Notes: generated by a model not told the origin, from the sequence alone. A stretch of DNA of 64,000 nt from Lacrimispora amygdalina (GCF_900205965.1 NZ_OAOF01000012.1:87135-151134); one strand, 5' to 3'; positions 1-9,409 are shown, numbered from the stretch's first letter. Numbers and translations are program-made.

Positions 1-362
1 AAGATGTCTGGTCCAGAAACCTCAATAATTTTTTTTGTAAGGTTGCTACCCACCTTGAATTCTTCATTTTCCTCTTTTAATTCTTTGATTACTCTCTTTA
101 TTAGTTTTTTACTTAGTTCTTCAGTGGCTGTATAAGGCTTTGCTGTTTCTATGTAAAAGCAAGTTCCGTCTTCATTCCATTCTCCATCAATAATCAATTG
201 AAGATCAATTGGCCAATTGGGAACAATTCCTTCACATACCACCTCACCATTACGATTTCTCCTTACGTCTATTTCATCTGTTTCTACTCCAAATATGGTG
301 TTACCTGTATAATTATCTCTTCTGTAGATATTCTTTAATACACACTCAAAATGATTCACCAT
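1..362 (-). CDS. RecD2-like helicase, N-terminal part (cut by window edge)
   Basis: The reading frame starts at an ATG (360-362) preceded by a GGAGGTGA ribosome site and runs off the left edge after about 120 residues. The visible part resembles the N-terminal OB-type domain of RecD2 helicases: an opening beta segment, then a stretch reading TGNTIFGVETDE, then EGEW-like text (IIDGEWNEDG), then a helical segment ending near VSGPDI. RecD2 proteins are SF1B 5'-3' DNA helicases, but the motor domains lie outside the window, so the assignment rests only on this pattern. It is transcribed away from the sigma factor gene. Confidence 0.4.
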   Translation of the reverse strand, partial: MVNHFECVLKNIYRRDNYTGNTIFGVETDEIDVRRNRNGEVVCEGIVPNWPIDLQLIIDGEWNEDGTCFYIETAKPYTATEELSKKLIKRVIKELKEENEEFKVGSNLTKKIIEVSGPDI

Positions 363-443
363 AACTTCACCTCCAAGTATAGTATCTGTTTTTTGAGAAC
401 TTTAGACGAAAAAATTATAAATTTGTTTTCATAAAATAAATGA

Positions 444-450
444 CATATTA
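444..450 (+). promoter_or_regulatory. CATATTA promoter element before the sigma factor gene
   Basis: GACATATTA lies about 60 nt upstream of the sigma factor frame and matches the CATA(A/C/T)TA element found before many genes here. No -35 hexamer is obvious. Confidence 0.4.
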
Positions 451-507
451 AAAATAAATCATGAAAGAAGGAGGACATTAAAGTCAATCTGGTTTTATGG
501 ATATGAC

Positions 508-1323
508 TTGACAAAGAAAATGAACGAAGAAATTTACAATGATATGATTAAAAATAACATTTTAGGTTATGAGGAAAACAGTCGATTAGCAATAATGGCA
601 AAAGGCGGTAGTAAAGAAGCCTTGGATAAATTAATTTCACACAATTATAAACTTATCCTTAAATTGGCGAAAAAATATAAATCAGACATATACTCCGAGG
701 AAGATCTGTTTCAAGATGGTATTATCGGAATGATCAGAGCTCTTGAAAACTATGATGAAACTAAATCATCATTCACAACACATGCTTTTAACTGGATCCG
801 GGCTGAAATGCTCGCAAATATAACAAAAAATACTACTGATTTTCATTATGATTTTTCATTTTATTATAAATTAAAGAAATATAAAAAATTAGCCTCAGAT
901 AATGAAAAGGATGAGCTATCTGATGATGAATTGGCCGAAAATAATTTAACTCGAAAGGATGTTGACATCATTAATAAGTATGGGCACAAAGAGTGCTATT
1001 CACTCGAATCCTTGTCTGAATGTATAGAAGCATCTATCGATAATAATGATAGAACTCTTAGATCTGATGTATCAGTAGAAAATATAGTAATAAATAACGA
1101 ATTAAAAAAACATTTAAATGAAGAAATTGAAAATCGATTAAAGCCATTGGAGAAATACATTATACTGAATAATTTTGGAATTAATTGTCATAAAAAGAAG
1201 CTTTCCGAGTTAGCAAATGAGCTTAAAGTATCTCGACAATATGTTTCTAAAATCAAGTTAAATGCAATGGGAAAATTAAGAAAAAGCCGTTATTTGCGAG
1301 ATTTTTTCTCATACATTGAATAA
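508..1323 (+). CDS. sigma-70 family RNA polymerase sigma factor
   Basis: A 271-residue sigma-70 type factor. Region 2 is clear around residues 40-110 (ISHNYKLILKLAKKY, then EEDLFQDGIIGMIRALENYD, then TTHAFNWIRAEM, the -10 recognition part). A divergent region 3 follows. Region 4 at about 215-260 carries a helix-turn-helix (LSELANELKVSRQYVSKIK). It has no region 1.1, so it is an alternative factor. The start is uncertain: the TTG at 508 lacks a ribosome site at normal distance, while a strong AGGAGG sits near 467-474 with no in-frame ATG behind it. A four-codon ATG frame (497-511) ends across the TTG. ATG 520 is the other possible start. It may read the non-standard promoters seen across this element. 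Confidence 0.85.
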   Translation: MTKKMNEEIYNDMIKNNILGYEENSRLAIMAKGGSKEALDKLISHNYKLILKLAKKYKSDIYSEEDLFQDGIIGMIRALENYDETKSSFTTHAFNWIRAEMLANITKNTTDFHYDFSFYYKLKKYKKLASDNEKDELSDDELAENNLTRKDVDIINKYGHKECYSLESLSECIEASIDNNDRTLRSDVSVENIVINNELKKHLNEEIENRLKPLEKYIILNNFGINCHKKKLSELANELKVSRQYVSKIKLNAMGKLRKSRYLRDFFSYIE

Positions 1324-1458
1324 CTATCGGTTAAAACGTTACTTACAAGTCTAACCGCTTAGCCTGTTCGGTTCAGCCATTGAAAATGAAATATTAATTT
1401 ATGATTGGTTGTATCGTAACATTATACTTAGAAATATGACATAAAGGAGTGAATCTAT

Positions 1459-2340
1459 ATGTATGATATTGATAAAATCATAGATGAAGCTTCTCCGCTG
1501 AGTATTGCTAAATATCTTGGTATCCCAATGAAGAAATCAGGAAATACGATTTTTATAAAATGTCCCGTTCATGAACGGGAAACCGGTTCCATTGATCGAC
1601 ATATCAATAACTGTGTACTTCGCAAAACATTTAAAAAAGCATTTTTCTGCCATAGCTGTCACGGGTCTGGGTCTGGCTTTGATCTAATAGCTGGCTATTT
1701 AAATCTCGATATTAAAAAAGATTTTGTTCAAATCTTAAAAATTGCTGCTGAATCTTGTGGTGGAGAGGAATTTTTTATTATTTCAGATTCAAAATATAAC
1801 TTAATAAAGAGCAAAAAGGAAAACCAGGAAATATTCGGTGTATTAGCAGAGGATCTAAAAAAGTTAGGTCTATTATCTAATATCTTTTCAAAGAATTACA
1901 AAGCAAGCTACGATGAATCACAACTTTCTGATTTTTATGATGTTATTAAAGAAAGCAATTTTGATGTATATAACGAAAATCAATTACCAAAGGTTACAGC
2001 TCTTGAAATTGAAACATCTAACAAATTATTCAGCTCTTTAAACCGGGAAGTCTATTATGATATAATTAAGGAAAAAGCAAAAGAAAAAATGGAACTATAT
2101 AGAGCGCTTTCTGTTAACCAAAGCCTATATAAAAATCAATTACTTTCTATTATTGATGTTAATCAAAGACAAAGTTTGACTGAAGAATTAAAAAATGAAT
2201 TTCGTAAACGTTATCTTCGCATAGAGAATATATATTGTAAAGTGGCTTCTAAAGAAGAAATCAAAAGTATTGATAATAGTTGGTTGTATGATATACACAT
2301 TGAAGAATTAGAAAACAAAAAGCCTGGTAGTTTATTTTAA
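1459..2340 (+). CDS. CHC2 zinc-finger, DnaG-type primase N-terminal-like protein
   Basis: A 293-residue protein whose first 110 residues match the DnaG zinc-binding module: ASPLSIAKYLGIP, then KCPVH, then CHSCHGSGSGFDLIAGYL. In DnaG this module reads the template at primer initiation. The TOPRIM catalytic core of DnaG is missing; the remaining 180 residues are lysine-rich and helical with no motif I know. It could be a separate primase subunit or a DNA-binding regulator. The ribosome site AAAGGAG precedes ATG 1459. It lies downstream of the sigma factor gene. Confidence 0.7.
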   Translation: MYDIDKIIDEASPLSIAKYLGIPMKKSGNTIFIKCPVHERETGSIDRHINNCVLRKTFKKAFFCHSCHGSGSGFDLIAGYLNLDIKKDFVQILKIAAESCGGEEFFIISDSKYNLIKSKKENQEIFGVLAEDLKKLGLLSNIFSKNYKASYDESQLSDFYDVIKESNFDVYNENQLPKVTALEIETSNKLFSSLNREVYYDIIKEKAKEKMELYRALSVNQSLYKNQLLSIIDVNQRQSLTEELKNEFRKRYLRIENIYCKVASKEEIKSIDNSWLYDIHIEELENKKPGSLF

Positions 2341-2362
2341 ACACCGGCTTTTTTTATTTTGG
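2318..2362 (+). terminator. terminator after the CHC2 gene
   Basis: AGCCTGGT pairs with ACCGGCT and is followed by a T run; the stop codon lies in the loop. Confidence 0.8.
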
Positions 2363-2372
2363 TTTTTGTTTG

Positions 2373-3251
2373 TTAATTATCTTCATTCGGTTTATTATTT
2401 AAATATGTAGGTAAGCTCAATATTTTCTGTACAAGCCCATATTCTTCATTATCTTCAAGAGTTGTTTCTTCATCTACATCTATAATAATTAACTTGCCAT
2501 CTGGATTTTGTTTTGTTGATAGTATATATTCTAATGCTGCTCCATTCTTAAAAATTATAAAAACCGCACTCTTGCCAGATACATTAATTAATTTTGCCTC
2601 AATATTCTTTGTTTTATTTAAACGATCTACTAAAGATTCATTGTTAAGATAGGTATTCACAATGTCTGTAAATGGTGTATCTTTAGGAACTTTAAATTCA
2701 CCAGAGTCAAAATATAAGGGTATTTGAGATTTTATATCCTGTATGAGCCGAATAACAAGATCATATTTCTTTAATATTTTATTCTCTTTATCATATATTA
2801 TTTTTTTACTATCCTTTTCTATATGGATTGCAGTAAACGGACCTGTCTCTGGATTGGAAAAATTTAACACTAATTCCTTATTTTCATTTACTAACAAATC
2901 TAAAACAATTAACTCACTTATAAATGCTGTTTTAAAAAAATCATATATCTGAATTAATTTATCATTACATGGTTCATACAACAGTTTCTCTAATTCATTG
3001 TCTATTTTGCTTTGTTTTTCTAAAATATTTAAGATTTCATTCTCTGATATACTTTTATTATTTAATTTATATTTCTCACCATCATTTAAAACAACATATT
3101 TTTCCTTATCAAAACAATCGAGATAAATTAATTTATATCCATTGTCTGACTCTTCATAAGAATAAATAATATTTTTATCATTTAATTGATCTAATAAAGT
3201 CTTTTTCTTTTCTTCTCCCTTTTTGTTAAATAGTTTCTCTAAAATAGTCAT
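2373..3251 (-). CDS. hypothetical protein, 292 aa
   Basis: I do not recognise this protein. It is soluble-looking, rich in Asn, Lys and Glu, with alternating short strands and helices and no signal peptide or membrane segment. The first 20 residues are basic (KLFNKKGEEKKK). An AGGAGA-type ribosome site precedes ATG 3251 and a CATAATA promoter element lies at 3274-3280. It converges with the CHC2 gene and shares the T-rich gap between them. Confidence 0.75.
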   Translation of the reverse strand: MTILEKLFNKKGEEKKKTLLDQLNDKNIIYSYEESDNGYKLIYLDCFDKEKYVVLNDGEKYKLNNKSISENEILNILEKQSKIDNELEKLLYEPCNDKLIQIYDFFKTAFISELIVLDLLVNENKELVLNFSNPETGPFTAIHIEKDSKKIIYDKENKILKKYDLVIRLIQDIKSQIPLYFDSGEFKVPKDTPFTDIVNTYLNNESLVDRLNKTKNIEAKLINVSGKSAVFIIFKNGAALEYILSTKQNPDGKLIIIDVDEETTLEDNEEYGLVQKILSLPTYLNNKPNEDN

Positions 3252-3273
3252 AGCCTTCTCCTCTCCTTGACAC

Positions 3274-3280
3274 TATTATG
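3274..3280 (-). promoter_or_regulatory. CATAATA promoter element
   Basis: On the minus strand CATAATA, 23 nt upstream of ATG 3251. Confidence 0.45.
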
Positions 3281-3410
3281 CAAGAACTACATTTATTGCA
3301 TTCACTTTTATTTATCATATAAATCACCTTTATCTTGTGATTTTATTTTACATTATTATTAATGACAACGAAATATGGAGAAGTAAAAGAAAGGAGTCAT
3401 AGGCTAATAA

Positions 3411-3752
3411 ATGTTAATCGATATTGAGAAAATTGAACAGATAACCCAAAATAGAACAATCAATGATATGCAGTTAAGATTGTTCAACAAAAAATTTAAT
3501 ATTGTAAAAGAAAATGATTTAACTGAAATTAGAACTATGTTTAAAGAAATTGATACCTTACTTTGGAAAACTAATTCATGGGATTCCAATTTTATTACTG
3601 AAAATCACAAAAAGTTAGCTATGGTAATCGATAAGCTATATGCTCTAATTTCGATCTTGTTAAGATATGATTTTCACGCCAAATATCTTACAGAAAAGTT
3701 TTCAGTTTGCGTGTCTTTCTATTCTTTCATTCAAAAAAAAGCGGTCTCGTAG
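3411..3752 (+). CDS. hypothetical protein, 113 aa
   Basis: A small, mostly helical protein of unknown function. AAAGGAG lies upstream of ATG 3411, and a TTACATTATTA element (about 3348) may be its promoter. Its last codons run into the terminator hairpin, and the TAG stop lies in the hairpin loop. Confidence 0.65.
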   Translation: MLIDIEKIEQITQNRTINDMQLRLFNKKFNIVKENDLTEIRTMFKEIDTLLWKTNSWDSNFITENHKKLAMVIDKLYALISILLRYDFHAKYLTEKFSVCVSFYSFIQKKAVS

Positions 3753-3770
3753 CCGCTTTTTATTTTGTCG
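3731..3770. terminator. bidirectional terminator
   Basis: AAAGCGG pairs with CCGCTTT, flanked by A and T runs, between two convergent genes. Confidence 0.85.
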
Positions 3771-5703
3771 TTATTCTTATTTTAAATCTATCGTTTTCCC
3801 ATTTTCCTATTATATTGTAATTAAAGCGTTCTCCTTTGATTTTCATTTCAACATTTTTGTTCGTAAATGCCGTCTCACAGTCTTTATCTATACCATAATC
3901 TCTAATTATAACGGCAACAAAGTCAACGTATTCTCCATTGTGTATATTATTAATTTCTTTTTTGGGAAGAATATGAACTGTTGTTGTATGGTCAATATAA
4001 AGCATATTATGACCAATACCCACTTTTTTAATATTCTCTGGTCGGATTTGCTCTCTCTTTATATCAGATTTTATTTTCCTGCCAACTCCAATAATCGATA
4101 ACGCTGTAACAAAGTTTCCATTTTCCCATGATCCTCTAATAAAAATCGCATATTCCTCTGATTTAATAGAAACCGTAGTTTTACCTCCTGGAGAGACAGC
4201 AGCTATATGTGATTCACCATTTGATTCAAAACAAGCACAAATATCTGTAACCAAAGAGTTTCCGGATTCAGGAATATCTAATGGGAATACTATTAGTTCT
4301 GCCTCCTCAGCCCTCAGAAATTCTTCATTATCATTAAATATATTAATATTAATCATATATTTATCAAAAAGGAATTCTTTTCTGTCGCGTTCAAAATCAG
4401 AATCTGTTTGTATCTGATATGCTTCGTTACTAACATTTCGATCTAAGTTGAGTTCAATCTTCTTATTCGTTATTGTATCTCTTTTAGACGTATTAACTAC
4501 TCCCTCAGCAACTGATACGATTTTATTTGCTTCTCTGTGCACATCAATTCTTCCAGACTGCGTCTTTCCAGTAGAAATATCGAAAATTTTTCCATTACAT
4601 GGATTATCCTTGGATTCCTTCATTATTATTTGCTCTAACTCTGCTTCCTCTCGTCTAGATTTTGCCTCTTTTAATTTTTTAATAATATCTTCCGGATCCA
4701 GATCAATTGTTTCAGAACTAAAAATTGGTTCTTTAGCTGTGTCTTCTGGCTCAACTAACTCAGTTCTTTTTGAATCAGATGAAATCGCACCGGCTTTAAC
4801 ACTGTCTTCATGCTCCGGAATAACCGAATTTGCTAATTTATTAAATTTAAACTTTTCTGAGCTATTAAGGGTCTCCTCTTTTGATAATATCTCTTTATTA
4901 TTGATGTCTTTGTTTAAGAGAGAATTTATCTCTTCTTTCTCTATATCTTGATCCAGTATATCTGTCGCATCAAACTTAAAATCTTCATCTGGCTCATCAT
5001 CCCAAAACAATGCATCTGTTTCATCTTTACTTAAGTCGAATTCTTTTTCTAAATTAGGTAATTCCACCTCCAACGGAACTCTAATCTCTGGTTTCGCAGT
5101 AACTTTTAAAAGATGTGAATTCGTAATCAACTTTTCTGGAATATCACATCTCAAGTTTTTTCGATCAACAAAGATATCTTTAACTGGTTTTTCGATATTT
5201 TCTTGTAAATTTTCTTTTACTTCCGATATAGAAGATGATATCTCCGTTTTATTCTTGATATCTAGAGTGGGCTCTTTCTCCTGGAATTCCTTTTCGTGTT
5301 TTAAAGAACTCGAATTACCTTGTATAGTTTTTATAGGAATAATATCTGAAACTTCAACTCTATTTTTTTCTAAAATTCTGTCAAAATCACTCTGAAGAAT
5401 ATTCTTGATTGTAGGGATAGAAAACTCACAGATTAAGTCATCTATATATAATTTTAGCGTAACATTATCTTCAGAAACCGTACAATAACAATTATTTCTA
5501 AGAAGCAAGGTTGCAGCATTGTTTCTTATCCTGTAAACGGACGTTAAGTTTTTTTTATAATATTGTATTAATAGTTCTTCTTCTCCATCAAATCGAAGGT
5601 TATTTAATGATTCATCACGTTCACCTTCTAATTCGTTTTTAACAATTTCCGAATGCTTCAAAATTAATGCTAATTTCTGAACTTTTTCATTTTTACTCAC
5701 CAT
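3760..5703 (-). CDS. large acidic protein with disordered centre, 647 aa
   Basis: I do not recognise this family. Residues 1-140 look folded. Residues about 145-420 are acidic and low-complexity (many Glu, Asp, Lys, Ser), probably disordered. Residues 440-647 hold two similar beta-rich units, each with a GxWExxxF/WENxRF-type segment (GSWENGNFVTAL and GKWENDRFKIRI), suggesting an internal duplication. The gene overlaps the end of the upstream CpaE-like ATPase gene by 11 nt, so the two are translationally coupled and probably act together, perhaps as ATPase and scaffold or adaptor. Confidence 0.75.
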   Translation of the reverse strand: MVSKNEKVQKLALILKHSEIVKNELEGERDESLNNLRFDGEEELLIQYYKKNLTSVYRIRNNAATLLLRNNCYCTVSEDNVTLKLYIDDLICEFSIPTIKNILQSDFDRILEKNRVEVSDIIPIKTIQGNSSSLKHEKEFQEKEPTLDIKNKTEISSSISEVKENLQENIEKPVKDIFVDRKNLRCDIPEKLITNSHLLKVTAKPEIRVPLEVELPNLEKEFDLSKDETDALFWDDEPDEDFKFDATDILDQDIEKEEINSLLNKDINNKEILSKEETLNSSEKFKFNKLANSVIPEHEDSVKAGAISSDSKRTELVEPEDTAKEPIFSSETIDLDPEDIIKKLKEAKSRREEAELEQIIMKESKDNPCNGKIFDISTGKTQSGRIDVHREANKIVSVAEGVVNTSKRDTITNKKIELNLDRNVSNEAYQIQTDSDFERDRKEFLFDKYMININIFNDNEEFLRAEEAELIVFPLDIPESGNSLVTDICACFESNGESHIAAVSPGGKTTVSIKSEEYAIFIRGSWENGNFVTALSIIGVGRKIKSDIKREQIRPENIKKVGIGHNMLYIDHTTTVHILPKKEINNIHNGEYVDFVAVIIRDYGIDKDCETAFTNKNVEMKIKGERFNYNIIGKWENDRFKIRITTK

Positions 5704-7180
5704 TTTTATTTGACCTCCCTTTAGTACTTTTAAATTTTTCTTTCTTCTTCGGCTTCAATAATCCAAGTAGCCAATTTTTGCGTTTTACTGAAACTGTAGA
5801 CATCTCCTTTTTTATTATCCAAATAATATTCGCCAGGTCCAATAATGCCTTTTTCGCAGTTAAGGTATAAGAGATGGCATCATCATCTAAAACAAGTGGT
5901 GTTCCAGAATATATCCTATTTAAAAAAACAGTTTTAGAAATAGCAGGGATTTTCGCAATAACGTTCATTCTATACTTTTTTTCTAATTCATCAGAAGTGA
6001 AATACAACTCTTCCATATCCGTACCCTGGTCTTTAAAACTTTTATTATTTTCAATATTTTCATTTAAAATCCAATTAATCTTACTCGTTAAATTTAATTT
6101 ATTTAAAACACCTAAGTAACGCAGATTATTTCTAACGTTGTTTATGTCCAGATTCAAAATGTAAAAACACTTCGCGGCTTTTTGAAGCAATGGATATGTC
6201 GTTATATGAAACATAGATGAGTTCGTATCAATAATAACAACATCATATTCTTTTTTCAAAAGTTCAAGGAGATAAACATAATATTCAGGAGTGATTTTCA
6301 AAGAATCGATTTCTTCCGGAGTCAGAGTTGATCCAGCAAGAACGAAAAGATTATCCAACCCTTGGTAGGTCACCATACAGTCCTTGATCAGTTTATTTAC
6401 TAAAAAAATCGAATTATCATCTCCAACTAAATTTCCCTTGTCAAATATGGCACTAATAGCTTCCATAGCAACTCTCATATTCTTTTTCTTATCTTCTTTT
6501 ATATTAAGTATTGTCCCAATAGAAAGTGTCTGTAAATCAGCTTCAATAAGTGCCACTTTAGGCCTCTCTCCTTTATCATTCTCAATTCCATATTTTGCAA
6601 TTGCACAAGCCGTGTTAACTGAAAGAAATGATTTTCCTGTACCTGGTTTTACAGAAGTAAAGACATATACATTATCAATTGTCCCTTGACCAATATTTTT
6701 TGCTTGTACTAATCCAGAAATAGGCATATCAATATTATCTACAACTTCAGTATTATTCAATATATTCTTAGCAAGATAAGAAACAGCGTTTTCTGTTTTG
6801 GGATTTTTAATTAAATTATCCAATAATTCAAGGTTCAATCCTTTTGTAATACAAATATCATAGATTCCATTTAAAACTAACTTACCAAGTTCATCTATTC
6901 TTTCTTGATCTCTCGGGTTTAACTGACCTGCAAGATAGATAAATCGCGTATAGTGAAATTCTCGCTTAAGTACCTGAAGCATTCCAGTTAGACTCTCATC
7001 TCCTTTTAAGAGATCTGATACTAATACAATTTGTGGTTTGTATTTCCCAATATCAATATATAAATCTGGTCTTGATTCAGTTATACCAACAACTTCACAG
7101 TTATCTATTTGGGAAACACTCTCATCAAGTTCTTTGATTCCAGTCGCCATTAAAATTTTATATACTCTATCATTATTCAT
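5693..7180 (-). CDS. CpaE/MinD-type P-loop ATPase
   Basis: A 495-residue protein. Residues 1-130 form a receiver-like alpha/beta domain without an obvious phosphorylation site. Residues 170-440 form a MinD/ParA-type ATPase: deviant Walker A (SVKPGTGKSFLSVN), Walker A' (VALIEADLQ) and Walker B (YDVVIIDTNSS). This architecture is typical of CpaE proteins, which position pili or secretion machines. It overlaps the downstream acidic protein gene and is preceded by a CATAATA promoter element. The VirB4-like gene at 51 kb and the ParA-like gene at 39 kb could serve the same machine. ParA-type segregation is the alternative. Confidence 0.8.
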   Translation of the reverse strand: MNNDRVYKILMATGIKELDESVSQIDNCEVVGITESRPDLYIDIGKYKPQIVLVSDLLKGDESLTGMLQVLKREFHYTRFIYLAGQLNPRDQERIDELGKLVLNGIYDICITKGLNLELLDNLIKNPKTENAVSYLAKNILNNTEVVDNIDMPISGLVQAKNIGQGTIDNVYVFTSVKPGTGKSFLSVNTACAIAKYGIENDKGERPKVALIEADLQTLSIGTILNIKEDKKKNMRVAMEAISAIFDKGNLVGDDNSIFLVNKLIKDCMVTYQGLDNLFVLAGSTLTPEEIDSLKITPEYYVYLLELLKKEYDVVIIDTNSSMFHITTYPLLQKAAKCFYILNLDINNVRNNLRYLGVLNKLNLTSKINWILNENIENNKSFKDQGTDMEELYFTSDELEKKYRMNVIAKIPAISKTVFLNRIYSGTPLVLDDDAISYTLTAKKALLDLANIIWIIKKEMSTVSVKRKNWLLGLLKPKKKEKFKSTKGRSNKNGE

Positions 7181-7224
7181 AAGTAAAATCCTTCCCTTTA
7201 TTTTTTTCTTTTACTTTCTAATAT

Positions 7225-7231
7225 TATTATG
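7225..7231 (-). promoter_or_regulatory. CATAATA promoter element before the CpaE-like gene
   Basis: Minus-strand AACATAATAATATTA, 45 nt upstream of ATG 7180. Confidence 0.45.
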
Positions 7232-7287
7232 TTGACTTTTATTAGAATTCCTTATTTTTTATCAGCGATAACCTTATTTCAATAAAA

Positions 7288-7318
7288 CAAAAAAAGATGT
7301 CTATCGGACATCTTTTAA
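7288..7318 (-). terminator. terminator after the small membrane protein gene
   Basis: AAAGATGTC pairs with GACATCTTT, followed by T residues on the minus strand. Confidence 0.85.
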
Positions 7319-7521
7319 ATAATTCTATATTTGGGTTCTTCAATACATCTTACGCCTTTACTTGTTTCTAAATATCTATAAGTTTTAAATGTTTTGTTCT
7401 TATTTTTTGCTTTTTTCACCCATATGTGAGGTATATTAATCATAAAATTCTTCTTTCTGAATCTCCATCCCATCATACTCCATAACACAATAACAATTAT
7501 ACCTAATAAAAAGTTAATCAC
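7315..7521 (-). CDS. small membrane protein, 68 aa
   Basis: One membrane segment at residues 2-20 (INFLLGIIVIVLWSMMGW) is followed by a very basic tail, so the C-terminus is probably cytoplasmic. GTG 7521 is the start, with GGAGG seven nucleotides before it. Function unknown; it sits between the CpaE-like and transglycosylase genes. Confidence 0.7.
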   Translation of the reverse strand: MINFLLGIIVIVLWSMMGWRFRKKNFMINIPHIWVKKAKNKNKTFKTYRYLETSKGVRCIEEPKYRII

Positions 7522-7641
7522 GTTCGACCTCCATGCATTCGTTTAATGTATGATGGCATAATTCTTTATCAAATAAATTATCATCTATTTTATGGATTCA
7601 GGCTTAACTTCCATATCCTGAAAGGCTAATAAGTTCTCGCT

Positions 7642-8514
7642 TTAATATTCTGTTGCAGCCTCCTTGATTTTTAAAACTTTTTTTGAATAATTAGTTGATT
7701 GGATTCCATTTTTTCCAGTATTATATGCTACCAGCGCCATACTTTCATTATATCCATTCTTTTTAAGATTTTCAGACATCATATATACTCCACAACGTAT
7801 CGATTGATATGGATCCATAAAGTCTGTGATACCGAGAATATTTCTCAGCCACGAATGATTGCTTGAGTTGATTTGTGCGATTCCATAATCTACCGTTCCA
7901 TTTTTATTTAAATGCTTTGTATTTGCATTAAAACCAGATTCACAATATAATTTAGAAATAATCAGTTTTTCGTATCCTGAAATCCCATATTCAGCGCACA
8001 TCTGATATACCCAATTTTGTAAATCCACCGATAAATGAATTTCTTCGCCATTGTCATTTATCGCGTAGTGTGTAACTCCAGTAGATGAGACTTCTTTATT
8101 TATTTTCTCCGGATCATTAACAGCAGGTTCCTCTTCAATTTCTTTAAGCTCTTCTTGGGTTAAATCATCTACATAAATGAATCCATCTGAGTCTGCTTCA
8201 AAAGTTTTTTCTAAATCATGTACCGTAGCTGAATTTTTACATTGGATTACATCATTGTTCTTCGCTAGAGGTTGATATGTAAACTGGGTTTTACTTGGTT
8301 CAAGCTCCGATAAAGTCAGAGTTGTATATCCGATTCTATCGGATTCAGACTCCGTCGGAGACGGATTTGTAAACACTGATTCACCGTGTTCATACTCCGG
8401 TAGAACCGGATATGCTAATGCTGGAACTATATTCATTGAGGTAATTATAGTGATTGTTAATCCGTATTTAAGGATTCTTTTATTGAATAAATCTAGATTA
8501 ATATTTTTCTTCAT
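7642..8514 (-). CDS. secreted lytic transglycosylase (SLT fold)
   Basis: A 290-residue protein with a signal peptide (basic start, hydrophobic ITIITSMNIVPALA, cleavage near ALAYP), a linker of about 110 acidic residues, and an SLT domain at about 165-285. The domain shows the catalytic glutamate in YCESGF, then GIAQINSSNHSW, then VAYNTGKNG, the usual goose-lysozyme/SLT order. It would cleave peptidoglycan outside the membrane. In conjugation systems (VirB1) and phages such enzymes open the wall for a secretion channel or DNA passage. A CATACTA element lies about 100 nt upstream. Confidence 0.88.
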   Translation of the reverse strand: MKKNINLDLFNKRILKYGLTITIITSMNIVPALAYPVLPEYEHGESVFTNPSPTESESDRIGYTTLTLSELEPSKTQFTYQPLAKNNDVIQCKNSATVHDLEKTFEADSDGFIYVDDLTQEELKEIEEEPAVNDPEKINKEVSSTGVTHYAINDNGEEIHLSVDLQNWVYQMCAEYGISGYEKLIISKLYCESGFNANTKHLNKNGTVDYGIAQINSSNHSWLRNILGITDFMDPYQSIRCGVYMMSENLKKNGYNESMALVAYNTGKNGIQSTNYSKKVLKIKEAATEY

Positions 8515-8836
8515 TCTGTTTTTCTTGATATCAATTAAAATTTATCTTTAAATATTATAATGATATCTTTATCTCCTTTTATTTTTTGCATTAAATAACA
8601 TCATCATTAAATAGTATGATAGATTTAATCTAAGATGTTACAAAAGGTTACAAATGTGTTTCAAATTTTATATCTAATAAGTCATATTCAATCTAGACTT
8701 AAATTTTTTAATATGGTTCTGTTGAATCCAATATTGTGTCATCCCAAAACCAGTTATCACAATAGGTATTATAAATTAAATCCTGAACCCATATATAAAA
8801 GCTATTTTCACTTATTGATGGAAGTCGACCAGCAAA
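8515..8836. other. intergenic region with promoter and direct repeat
   Basis: No gene seen. It holds a CATACTA element for the transglycosylase (8612-8618) and a tandem GTTACAAA repeat (about 8638-8655) that could be a binding site. Confidence 0.4.
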
Positions 8837-9037
8837 TCATTTTTCTACTACTTCTTTATTTGTATTATTCGATTGGTCTTTCAGATATGATATTGCTGCT
8901 GTTAGTACTTCATTGGTCTCAAGTTCGCATCTTCCATTTTCCCTATAAGGACAATTAACCCAACAACTTCCTCCAATTTTTAAATTTGAGCAATATTTAG
9001 GCAGTTCTAAAATTTGTTGCTTTGATAATTTAGTCAT
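8837..9037 (-). CDS. small cysteine-rich protein, 66 aa
   Basis: Four cysteines in a CSNL..GSCWVNCPY..GRC arrangement suggest a zinc or iron-sulfur site. Starting at ATG 9037 leaves seven nucleotides after AGAGAGG; the ATG at 9046 touches the ribosome site, so it is less likely. A CATAATA element lies at 9070-9076. Similar small Cys-rich proteins occur in Firmicutes phages; function unknown. Confidence 0.65.
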   Translation of the reverse strand: MTKLSKQQILELPKYCSNLKIGGSCWVNCPYRENGRCELETNEVLTAAISYLKDQSNNTNKEVVEK

Positions 9038-9069
9038 TATACTCATCCTCTCTTTGTCTTTGGTAAGTC

Positions 9070-9076
9070 TATTATG
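9070..9076 (-). promoter_or_regulatory. CATAATA promoter element
   Basis: Minus-strand AACATAATAGAC, 33 nt before ATG 9037. Confidence 0.4.
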
Positions 9077-9152
9077 TTATTTTTTATTTGAGCTTGGTTT
9101 TGCTATTTTATAATCATATCCCGGATTTTTAATTTATTTTCAAATTTTCTAT

Positions 9153-9159
9153 CATACTA
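9153..9159 (+). promoter_or_regulatory. CATACTA promoter element
   Basis: CTATCATACTATTT, 40 nt before ATG 9199. Confidence 0.45.
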
Positions 9160-9198
9160 TTTCTGTAATTAATTATTAAAGTTTACAGGAGTGTATTT

Positions 9199-9405
9199 AT
9201 GAATATTAAAAAAGAATTGAACAAGCAAAGAGCTAGAGCTATGAAACAGAGGCAAAGACAATATTTATATGCAAATATACATAAAGCTGAAAATATGATT
9301 AAAAAGATGGATCAGCAAATTCCTTTGATTAGAGAATATAATCAAAAAAATCCTAAAGATCTGCAGCTGGTCCCATGTAGTAAGATTCATAAAATTGTAG
9401 TATAA
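9199..9405 (+). CDS. small basic protein, 68 aa
   Basis: A helical, strongly basic protein (many Lys, Arg, Gln in residues 1-35). AGGAG precedes ATG 9199; promoter element and terminator frame it as a monocistronic gene. It could bind nucleic acid by charge, but nothing specific is recognised. Confidence 0.6.
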   Translation: MNIKKELNKQRARAMKQRQRQYLYANIHKAENMIKKMDQQIPLIREYNQKNPKDLQLVPCSKIHKIVV

Positions 9406-9409
9406 ATAC

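Noticed and set aside
8635..8958. A 107-codon plus-strand frame opposite the Cys-rich small gene
   Set aside because: No ribosome site; the antisense small gene has a better start, Cys motif and promoter.
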